This document shows, piece after piece, positions 15,689 through 23,790 of a stretch of DNA of 46,172 nucleotides. This DNA is from Bacteroidales bacterium. GTDB taxonomy: Bacteria > Bacteroidota > Bacteroidia > Bacteroidales > Muribaculaceae. Position 1 is the stretch's first letter, and every line of letters starts with the position of its first letter. The stretch lies in NCBI GenBank assembly GCA_020860515.1, contig JAJBUG010000048.1, positions 1 through 46,172 of the forward strand, written 5' to 3'. Below the pieces are notes generated by a model that saw only the letters and a program-made list of their open reading frames with translations, was not told where the DNA came from and ran no database searches. Position numbers and translations under genes: made by a program.

Positions 15689-18600
15689 TTAGAATGCTAC
15701 GTTAAGACCGACCGATACAGACTTCTGCATTGGATAGCCACCAAAGTCGATAGGCATTGCGCTGTACTGGGCTGCCGCGCCGTTAACCTCAGGATCACTT
15801 CCCTTATACTTTGTGAAGGTGAAGAAGTTATCAAGTGATACATAAGCGCGCACGCTTTCCAGGGTCAGAGGTTCAAGGATGCTCTTGGGCAGGGTGTAGC
15901 CAAGCTGAATCTGCTTGATCTTGAAATATGACGCATCTTGCACGTAAGCGCTCGAGTTGTAGATGCGCGGATCGTAGATCTGGTATTGAGCTGAAGGCAT
16001 CGTAGCATTGGTGTGGGTAGGTGTCCATCGATCCTCGTAAGAGAATGCGGGGCGGTTGCACCATACCTCATCGCTTGTGCTCATAAGACCGTAAACGAGC
16101 TTGTTGCCACTTGCGCCAGCGCCATAAGCGCTCAGGTCAAAGCCTTTGTAGAAGAGACTAATGTTGATGCCATAGGTGAAATCAGGAATTGCTGAACCCA
16201 GATCAGTGCGGTCGGCATCAGTGATTTCGCCGTCGTTGTCAAAGTCATGGAATATGGGCGCGCCGGTAGCGGAATCCACTCCATCGAGCTGATAGCCACG
16301 GATGTACCACAAGGGATAGCCCTCCTCGAAGTATGTGATTGGGCTGGATGCTGCCAAAAGGCCTGTGCCAGAGAGGCGTGTGCCCTTGCCGCGATATTCC
16401 TTAACGAGGTTCTTTACGGTAGCGATATTGGCTTTAATGCTGTAGCCAAAGTCGTCAATCTGGTCGCGCCATTCAAGCTCGGCTTCGAAACCTGAGTTGG
16501 TCACTTTGCCAAGATTCTGGTAAACTGACTTTGTGCCGGTGCTCAGCGGGGCCATGCTCTTTATCAAGAGACCGTCAGTGATCTTGTAGTAATAGTCAAA
16601 TGATGCGAGCAGGCGGCTCTGGAGGAAGCGCAGGTCAAGACCCACGTCAACTTGCTTTGAGCGCTCCCAGCGAAGCTTAGGATTGGCAAGAGTGGTGCTT
16701 GGATAGGTGCCTTGGAGAAGTTTGTTTTCAAGCCAGTAAGCCATGTTGGCGGTGTTGGTAGAGGTGTCATATTGGCCAGTCTGCAGTGTAGCAGCGTACA
16801 TATAACCGCCGAGGTTGCTGATTGAGCCGTTCACACCGTAAGAAGCGCGGAGCTTACCGAAATTCCACCATGTGCCACCGAAGTTCTTGAAGAAGTCCTC
16901 GTTGCTGAAATTCCAACCAATTGAAACTGATGGGAAATAGCCCCAGTTATGGTCAAGATCAAGATAAGCCGAGTCATATGAGTCAGCGCGGAAGTTGCCC
17001 TGAATGAAATATCGATCCATGAACGACCAGCTCAAACGGCCAAAGTAAGAAATTTTACGGCGCTGCACCTTGAGGCCCGTCACGTAATCATCTGCGTTGT
17101 TTGAGCTGTAATCGAGGTACCAGAAATTAGGCTCGTTGCTGTTGAGGATGTTGGTAAGACCTCCTGAGTAGTTTTGCTCATAATCGCTGTAGCTCATACC
17201 AACCATCACGCCGAAGTCACCGATCTTTGTGTCGAAATTGTAATTGGCAAAGTTTTCCCACTGATAATATGTGGTTTGATAGGTTCCAACCTGGAGACGC
17301 AGGTCATTGTCGGCGCTTGAATTGTACTTGTCCATGTAAATCGGATGGAAGTCGTTCTTGTGCAAGCTGCCAAGAGTGTAACCCAGGCGTGAGGTGAAAA
17401 GGAAACCCTTGAACGGAGAGATATTAAGGTAAGTAGAGCCGTTAACGAATGCCTGGGTTATATCTGTATCCTGATTGTCGATAGTAGCGATAGGATTTGA
17501 GATAGCGCCAAGCTGCCAGCTGTAGCCATAGTAGCGGCCGCTGGCGTCCTGGATGGGATGCATGCCATTGGCGATATTGTTGGCAATGTAGTCAGGAAGT
17601 TCATTATAGTAAACAGGGGTCAGAGGATCGGCAAGCACGATATTGCGCATATTGCCCATCATAGAGTACTCAGTACTTTCTGCCACCGTACTGCTCTTCA
17701 CATGAGACACGGTATTGTTGGTTCCAACCTCTAACCAAGGACGAATCTTGTAGCTGGCGTTGATTTGGCCAGAAAAGCGGCGATAATAGTCCTTATCGAG
17801 TTTGAGCATACCGTCATTGTCAAGGTATCCGAGAGTAAGGAAGAACTGACCCTGGTCATTGCCTCCTTGAAAACCGACATTGTATTTCTGGATTGTGCCA
17901 TGGCCGTAGGTTTCATCCTGCCAATCGGTGTCAGTGCCCGGAATATAGTAGGTGTCATAAAGCTGGGTGAAAGCATCGCCTACGCCTTCGCTATAGAAGT
18001 CATAATAATCCTTTGCATTCATAAGATCAATCTTCTTTGCGCTGCTGGTGAACGTCAGCTGGGCGTCCAGGGTCACCTTGGTTTTGCCCTTCTGTCCGCG
18101 TTTTGTAGTGATTAGAATCACGCCGTTGCCGGCCTCAGCACCATAGATGGCGGCCGATGCAGCATCCTTGAGCACTTCCATGCTCTCAATGCTTGAGGGA
18201 TCGAGGTGGCTAATATCATTGACTTTCAGGCCATCCACAATATAGAGAGGGTTGCTGCTGCCATTGGAGCTGTAACCGCGCACGCGGATTGTTGGGGTCG
18301 AGCCCGGAGCGCTGGAGCTGTTGACCACTTGCACACCGCTGACGCGACCTTGGAGAGCGCTTGAAGCATCGCTCATGACTGAGTTTTGAAGGTCATCGGC
18401 CTTAATGCTTGAAATTGCGCCCGATACATCGCTCTTCTTCTGCACGCCATAACCGATCACCACTACCTCGTCGAGGCTCTTGGTATCTTCTTTCAAAGTG
18501 ATGTCAATGTGGGTGCGGCCTTTTACGCTTATGGACTGGGGCAGGTAACCGATGTAGCTAACATTGAGCACTGCATCGGGAGACACGCTGGGAAGCTCGA

Positions 18601-18808
18601 ACTCGCCATCATAGTTAGTGGTAACGCCCAATTGCGTGCCCTCCACCAGGACAGCCACCCCTATCAGAGGCTCATTATCGGTAGCAGAAATGACCGTACC
18701 GGTAACCCGAATGTTTTGCGCCATTGCGCTGCTCGATAGCATCATGACCAGAACCATGACCATGGTTCGAAGCGCACGCATGCTTAAGCAAGAAATGATT
18801 CGTTTCAT
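15689..18808 (-). CDS. SusC/RagA-family TonB-dependent outer-membrane transporter
   Basis: A 1039-residue outer-membrane transporter. It has a signal peptide (1-30, ending SSAMAQ), a carboxypeptidase-regulatory-like domain (IRVTGTVISATDNEPL to about 105), the TonB box/plug entry DEVVVIGYGVQKKSDVSGAI, a plug domain with NPLYIVDGLKV, then a 22-strand barrel ending in VGLNVAF with a terminal aromatic residue. It imports oligosaccharides with energy from TonB. It is the first gene of a minus-strand susC-susD-GH3 run and is divergent from the esterase/GH2/AraC genes across a 359-bp region with dyad repeats. No N-terminal signalling extension for an anti-sigma factor was seen, so control by AraC or another regulator is more likely. 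Confidence 0.96.
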   Translation of the reverse strand: MKRIISCLSMRALRTMVMVLVMMLSSSAMAQNIRVTGTVISATDNEPLIGVAVLVEGTQLGVTTNYDGEFELPSVSPDAVLNVSYIGYLPQSISVKGRTHIDITLKEDTKSLDEVVVIGYGVQKKSDVSGAISSIKADDLQNSVMSDASSALQGRVSGVQVVNSSSAPGSTPTIRVRGYSSNGSSNPLYIVDGLKVNDISHLDPSSIESMEVLKDAASAAIYGAEAGNGVILITTKRGQKGKTKVTLDAQLTFTSSAKKIDLMNAKDYYDFYSEGVGDAFTQLYDTYYIPGTDTDWQDETYGHGTIQKYNVGFQGGNDQGQFFLTLGYLDNDGMLKLDKDYYRRFSGQINASYKIRPWLEVGTNNTVSHVKSSTVAESTEYSMMGNMRNIVLADPLTPVYYNELPDYIANNIANGMHPIQDASGRYYGYSWQLGAISNPIATIDNQDTDITQAFVNGSTYLNISPFKGFLFTSRLGYTLGSLHKNDFHPIYMDKYNSSADNDLRLQVGTYQTTYYQWENFANYNFDTKIGDFGVMVGMSYSDYEQNYSGGLTNILNSNEPNFWYLDYSSNNADDYVTGLKVQRRKISYFGRLSWSFMDRYFIQGNFRADSYDSAYLDLDHNWGYFPSVSIGWNFSNEDFFKNFGGTWWNFGKLRASYGVNGSISNLGGYMYAATLQTGQYDTSTNTANMAYWLENKLLQGTYPSTTLANPKLRWERSKQVDVGLDLRFLQSRLLASFDYYYKITDGLLIKSMAPLSTGTKSVYQNLGKVTNSGFEAELEWRDQIDDFGYSIKANIATVKNLVKEYRGKGTRLSGTGLLAASSPITYFEEGYPLWYIRGYQLDGVDSATGAPIFHDFDNDGEITDADRTDLGSAIPDFTYGINISLFYKGFDLSAYGAGASGNKLVYGLMSTSDEVWCNRPAFSYEDRWTPTHTNATMPSAQYQIYDPRIYNSSAYVQDASYFKIKQIQLGYTLPKSILEPLTLESVRAYVSLDNFFTFTKYKGSDPEVNGAAAQYSAMPIDFGGYPMQKSVSVGLNVAF

Positions 18809-19167
18809 TGCGATTGATTTTGATTGATTAATTTATGTTCGTTATTTTATATTTAAGGTAAGCTTGCCAACTGGCCATCGCTTTGAGTTGACGTTGCAAA
18901 TTTCGGTGTTTTGAATCGACCTTTAAGAATAAAATTTTTCATAATTCTGAACTTTTGGTTGAAACGACTGGATTTTAACAATTTGACTGACACGAAATTG
19001 GAACAAAACTGAACAAAAGGTCGAAACGGCGGAGAATATTCAGGGATTCGACTTTTTGTTCAGTTATACACCTTTTTTTGTTATTTCACTTACATTATTT
19101 ATTATTTACTTTGCATCGTAAAAAATCTATCAATTACAAATTTCAACTAATCGTTCACACTATAACA
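18809..19167. promoter_or_regulatory. Divergent intergenic region with repeated operator-like elements
   Basis: The region separates susC (minus) from the esterase gene (plus). Inverted repeat arms of 17 bp with one mismatch lie at 19009-19025 (CTGAACAAAAGGTCGAA) and 19047-19063 (TTCGACTTTTTGTTCAG). A related direct copy, CTGAAC-n4-GGTTGAAACG, lies at 18947-18966, 62 bp from the first arm. GAACAAAA is doubled at 19001-19018. A degenerate -7 box (TTACTTTG, 19106-19113) faces the esterase gene. No clear promoter box was found for susC. Confidence 0.5.
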
Positions 19168-20181
19168 ATGAAAAATTACCTATTCACCTTAATCGCCTGT
19201 GCAATGCTGGGATGCAACGCGTCAGCTCAGGCGCCAATGGTCCAAGCCGACCCAGTGACAATCACAACCTACGACTATGCCATCAAGGGACAAGACACCT
19301 TGAAAATAGACATCTATCTTCATCAAGATTACAAGGATGCGGATAATCTTCCTGTCATGCTATATGTGCATGGTGGAGCATTCTCAATGGGTAGCCGAAA
19401 GAATGCCGCCCAGGAGGTTTTCCTGCGCCACTTTGCTGAACAAGGCTTCTTGGCTGCCTCAATGGACTACCGCCTCGGCTTCAACGAGGCTAACACATAC
19501 AATGTTGAAAACCTGATTGATGTTGAGCGCCTGGCCACTACTGATATGGCCGATGCCACGCGCTTCATCCTCGACAATTTCAAGGTAAATCCTGAGCGCG
19601 TACTTGCCTCTGGGGGAAGTGCTGGAGCCATGACCATCTTGCAGATGGAATATGATCTGTGCAACGACGCTCCTTATCTTAAGGGTCTTCTTCCTGAGGG
19701 ATTCAATTATGCCGGCTTGATTTCAGCAGCCGGCGCAATCACCCTTGAGCCAGGCAAAGAACTCACATGGCCGAAGGCTCCTTGCCCAATCATGCTAATG
19801 GCTGGTAGCGAAGATACTGCAGTACCAGTACATTCTGGCGAGCGCTTGGGAATGTATGTAATAGCCCTCTATGATCTGGATAAAAATTTCACTGAGAATA
19901 ATTTTCCACACTGGACCTATGTGGAAAAAGGTGCTGACCATGTGGTGGCTATGACTCATCTTACCAACAACTTTGAAGAATCGGACAAATTCTATAAATA
20001 CTATGTGGTGGATGGGAAAAAGGGAAATATATTCACAGAATTGGCCGACTATGAACCTGGCTCCATGGCTGATGTGATGCAGATGGTGAAATACACTCCC
20101 CTCTATATCTTAGGCTACGACAAATACCTCAACGAAATCGACTGGAGCAATCTCGACAAACCCACTGACATCGTTTACTAA
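19168..20181 (+). CDS. Alpha/beta-hydrolase esterase lipoprotein (acetyl/feruloyl esterase type)
   Basis: A 337-residue hydrolase. The signal ends with a lipobox-like MLGC (Cys16), so it is probably membrane-anchored. The oxyanion motif HGGAF is at 68-72, the nucleophile elbow ASGGSAGA has Ser151, and probable triad partners are Asp216 (GSEDTAVP) and His258 (GADHV). This is the arrangement of the BD-FAE/carboxylesterase group that removes acetyl or feruloyl groups from plant glycans. The TTG at 19078 was not used because the ATG at 19168 begins the signal peptide. The gene precedes the GH2 gene by 17 bp on the same strand, forming an operon. Substrate is inferred from context. Confidence 0.82.
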   Translation: MKNYLFTLIACAMLGCNASAQAPMVQADPVTITTYDYAIKGQDTLKIDIYLHQDYKDADNLPVMLYVHGGAFSMGSRKNAAQEVFLRHFAEQGFLAASMDYRLGFNEANTYNVENLIDVERLATTDMADATRFILDNFKVNPERVLASGGSAGAMTILQMEYDLCNDAPYLKGLLPEGFNYAGLISAAGAITLEPGKELTWPKAPCPIMLMAGSEDTAVPVHSGERLGMYVIALYDLDKNFTENNFPHWTYVEKGADHVVAMTHLTNNFEESDKFYKYYVVDGKKGNIFTELADYEPGSMADVMQMVKYTPLYILGYDKYLNEIDWSNLDKPTDIVY

Positions 20182-20198
20182 GCCTTAGCTTATAGTAC

Positions 20199-22668
20199 AT
20201 GGAACCCATGAATAGAATCGGCTTTATGATAAGCGTGCTCACGGCAGCCTGCTGCCAGCACGCTTTTGCCCAGCGCGACATATTGTTTTCGCAAGGCTGG
20301 GACTTCGGAATGGGCGCCTCCAAGCCTGTGGAATGGACACAGGTTGACCTGCCCCATGATTTCAGCATGATGCCTGTGCATTGCGACACGGTGGAGACCA
20401 TTGGGCCATTCACACCCGCCTCAGAGGGCCGCGTGCACACCGGTTACGTGCGCGGCGGCACAGGCTGGTACCGCAAGCAATTTGCCATCTCTCCGTCGAA
20501 TGCCAGCAAGAGCGTGATTCTTGACTTTGACGGGGCCTACATGGAGGCAACGGTATGGATCAATGGGGCGTTGGCTCTGGAACACAAGTATGGCTACACA
20601 CCATTCTACGTGGATGCCACCCCGTATCTCAATGCCCCTGGCTCCCAAAACGAGGTTGTAGTGCGCGTTGACAACATCGGAGCCAACAGCCGCTGGTACT
20701 CAGGCTCGGGCATCTACCGCAATGTGAGAATGCACCTTGTGCCTAAGGTTCGCTTGGCCCAATGGGGCATAAACATTGACACCCCAATGATGGAAAGCAA
20801 CCCGGGCGATGTGAAAATAGAAGCCTTATTGCTCAACCAATTGGCCACCCCGCAGAATGGCAACCTTGAGGTGCAAATTCTGAACAGCAAGGGCTCAGTC
20901 GTGGCTCAGTCAAAAAATCCAGTGACACTCGAACCCGGCGAAACCCGGCAGTATGTTAATCTAACAGTTAACAAGCCAAAGCTGTGGGATACAGAAAAAC
21001 CGAACCTCTACACGGCTGTCGTAAGCATCAAGACACCAGCTGGCGATGACACATACCTGCAGCCCTTCGGTTTTCGCAAACTGGAATACTCGGCCCAGGA
21101 TGGATTCAAGCTCAACGGCAAGCCCACGCTGCTGCGTGGCGGCTGCCTGCATCATGACAACGGCTTCTTAGGCGCTGCAGCCATCAAAGCAGCAGAATAC
21201 AGGCGCGTCAAGCTGATGAAGGATAATGGCTACAACGCTATCCGCTGCAGCCACAATCCCCCCCTCGCGCGAGTTCCTGGAGGCTTGCGACAGCCTGGGA
21301 GTAATGGTAATTGACGAGTTTGTGGATATGTGGCAGCACTATAAGAATCCCAACGACTATTCGCGCCATTTCAATGCCCATTGGCAGGAGGATTTGGAGA
21401 GCATGCTACTGCGCGACCGCAATCACCCCAGCATCGTGATGTGGAGCATTGGCAACGAAATCCCCGCAGCCTCGGGCCAGGAAATCCAGGAAACGGCAGC
21501 CCACCTTGTGGAATATGTGCACAAATTCGACACTTCGCGCCCAATCACCCAAGGCGTGCCAAGTTTCTTGGTGCAAGGCGGATGGGCTAAGTCGGAGCCT
21601 TATTTCAGCAATCTCGACATTTGTGGATACAATTACCTGAGCCACAAATACGAAAGCGACCATCAAGCATATCCCGAACGCATAATGTATGCCTCTGAGT
21701 CGTATCCTCGCGACTCCTACCAGTATTGGAAGGCAGTTGAAAATTATCCCTGGGTAATTGGCGACTTTGTATGGACCGCTATGGATTACATTGGCGAGGT
21801 TGCCGTGGGCCATTCGGAATATGTGACCGAGCTTAGCAAGCGACTTGGGCTGCAAGACCGCGACGGACTGCCCGAGGGCACAGTGCCTGAGCAGCTATTC
21901 GACCTGATGAACAGCATGATGCCTAACAAGTGGCCGCTATACCAGTCAGGCTGCGGCGACATTGACATCATTGGCCATAAAAAGCCTCAAGGCATGTACC
22001 GTGATGTAATATGGGGCATGTCACCCATCGAAATGGTGGTCCACGAGCCCATTCCCGATGGCAAACTGGAGGAAATCACTGCTTGGGGCTGGCCTCGAGA
22101 GTTCGAATCATGGACATGGCGCGGACAGGAGGGCAAACCCATGCAGGTACGCGTGTTCTCGGCAGCCCCGCGCATACGCCTATTGCTCAATGGCAACGTC
22201 ATTGATGAAAAGCCACAGGGCGAGGCCCTTATCACCATGTTTGAAGTTCCTTATGCTGAGGGTGCATTAGTGGCACAAGCCTTAGATGATTCTGGCACAG
22301 TGTTAGCTCAGAAAGAGCTGCGCACCCATGGCATACCAGCCAAAATCGAAGTCCTTGCAAGCACCAACGCCCTTAAGGCCGATCGCAATGACTTAGCATT
22401 CCTCGACATTCGCCTGCTTGATCAGGATGGCAATCTCACCGTGGCAGACGACCGACTATTTGAGATTAGCATCGAGGGACCTGGCCAACTGGCGGCCACT
22501 GGCAACGCCAACCCGCTTGGCATGGCCGATGTCAATCAAGAAGCCCTGCACACATATCAGGGTCAAGCCCAAGCCATAATACGTCCGTACACCGAACATG
22601 GCACCGTCACAGTAACCGTGAAGAGCGAAAATCTGCCGGCTGCGATACTAAATTTAGAGGTTAGGTGA
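20199..22668 (+). pseudogene. GH2 beta-galactosidase-type glycosidase, frameshifted at a C7 tract
   Basis: Restored to one frame, this is an approximately 820-residue secreted enzyme: signal peptide (ending HAFAQ), GH2 sugar-binding jelly roll (GTGWYRKQF, DGAYMEATVWINGALA), Ig-like domain, TIM barrel, DUF4982 (WTWRGQEGKPMQV) and a C-terminal Ig-like domain. The acid/base Glu is in WSIGNEIP and the nucleophile Glu is probably in YASES. The first frame runs 20199-21314 and the second continues from about 21259. Frame one reads RCSHNPP-LARVP; the family sequence SHNPPSREFLEACDSLG resumes in the +1 frame. The switch is in seven C's at 21258-21264; six would restore the gene. Causes could be real mutation, slippage-based phase variation, +1 ribosomal frameshifting at CCC-C, or a homopolymer error. 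Both parts are otherwise intact, so the lesion is recent or an artefact. Confidence 0.88.
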
Positions 22669-22672
22669 TAAA

Positions 22673-22758
22673 TTAGATTGGTAAGTTGGAGAAAAATGCG
22701 TATCTTTGCAAATGATTCCCACAGAATCTGCAAAATAGTAGCATTTTTCTCCATCTAA
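22673..22758. promoter_or_regulatory. Promoter inside a long imperfect palindrome upstream of the AraC gene
   Basis: The -7 box TATCTTTG (22701-22708) with TTG at 22678-22680 (20-bp spacer) is a good Bacteroidetes promoter. It is embedded in nested inverted repeats: TTAGAT/ATCTAA (outer), TGGAGAAAAATGC (22687-22699) with GCATTTTTCTCCA (22741-22753), TTTGCA/TGCAAA and GATTC/GAATC around the loop CCACA. The whole can fold into one extended hairpin. It may be an autoregulatory operator, and may also end GH2 transcription. Confidence 0.6.
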
Positions 22759-22796
22759 TCTCTTTTTTTTCATCCTTTAAAGGCGCAAAATTAACC

Positions 22797-23723
22797 ATGA
22801 AAAAAGCATATACACGAGTAGATTATCCTACGCTACAGGCTCAGGGAGAAATAGCCACGCTCCAGGATAAAATCACGCTTCACGACAACATCAACCAATT
22901 TGTGGACGTGCGCGAAGAGGTAACAAAACGCTACTTCCACATTCCTATGCGCATCGAGGGGGTTACTATTCTGCTATTCTGCCTACGAGGCACCATCGAC
23001 ATAAAGCTCAGCTTCAAGGAATACCAACTTGGGGCCAACGACATCTTCATTGTAGAAAGCGGCCAACTTGGCGAATTCAACGGCATGAGCGAGGATGTGC
23101 AATTCTTCATAATCTTCGTGCAAAATGATTTCTGCACTCCTCTCGCCCAAAATGTAAACGCCACCAGGGTGCAGGAGCTGATGTTCCGAGGACCATACAA
23201 CCATTGCTCGCCCGAAGATATGCAGGAAATGTACAACATCTACAAATACCTGCTAAATAAGATTTCAGGACCTTACAAATACAAGGAAGACATCATTTAG
23301 GGCTACCTTAGAGCATTGTACTATAACATCGTGTCCTTATCATACAGGGAGGAGCAGGAGGAAAAGACAAAAGAAAATGAGAATGTGCACGATGGCAGTA
23401 CTAACCGCCACTTGGACATCTACAACCGATTTATCGAATTGGTGCAGAAGCATTTCGCACAGGAACATAAGATCGGTTTTTATGCCGACAAGCTATGCAT
23501 CACGCCCAAGTACATGTCGCAAATCATATACAAGACCAGCGGACGCTTTGCCAAGGACTACATCAAGGACTGTCTGGTAATCGAGGCCAAGGTGTTGCTC
23601 AAGAGTGGCATGCCAATCCAGGATGTGGCCTACGAGCTGAATTTCAACAGCCCTACGTTCTTCAGCCGCTTCTTCAAAGAGGCCACCGGCTCCACCCCAT
23701 TTGACTACCAAAACCACAAATAA
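22797..23723 (+). pseudogene. AraC-family transcriptional regulator interrupted by an in-frame TAG
   Basis: The 5' part (22797-23300, 167 codons) encodes a cupin-like sensor domain (HIPMRIEGVTILLFCLRGTI, then FKEYQLGANDIFIVESG). The 3' part carries the double helix-turn-helix AraC domain (FYADKLCITPKYMSQIIYK and QDVAYELNFNSPTFFSRFFKEATG, ending in the STPFDYQ motif region). Both lie in the same frame, and the only interruption is TAG at 23298-23300; codons after it (GYLRALYYN) continue the family sequence. TAG is a true stop for other genes here, so read-through by an alternative code is unlikely. The result would be a sensor domain without DNA binding. Intact, it would be a plausible regulator of the adjacent PUL. 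A sequencing error or natural loss is possible. Confidence 0.85.
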
Positions 23724-23754
23724 TCCCCGTGATTACCGCGTAATCACGGGGATT
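23722..23754. terminator. Bidirectional hairpin between the AraC and GH3 genes
   Basis: A perfect 15-bp inverted repeat (AATCCCCGTGATTAC / GTAATCACGGGGATT) with loop CGC lies between convergent genes, starting at the AraC stop codon. It is probably a shared terminator. Confidence 0.7.
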
Positions 23755-23790
23755 GGGATTCACATGACAAATTTCAGACTTCGTCAGTTG

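Noticed and set aside
23298..23300. TAG recoded as an amino acid
   Set aside because: TAG ends at least two intact genes in the window (GH9 and the gene at 38338), so a reassigned code does not fit.
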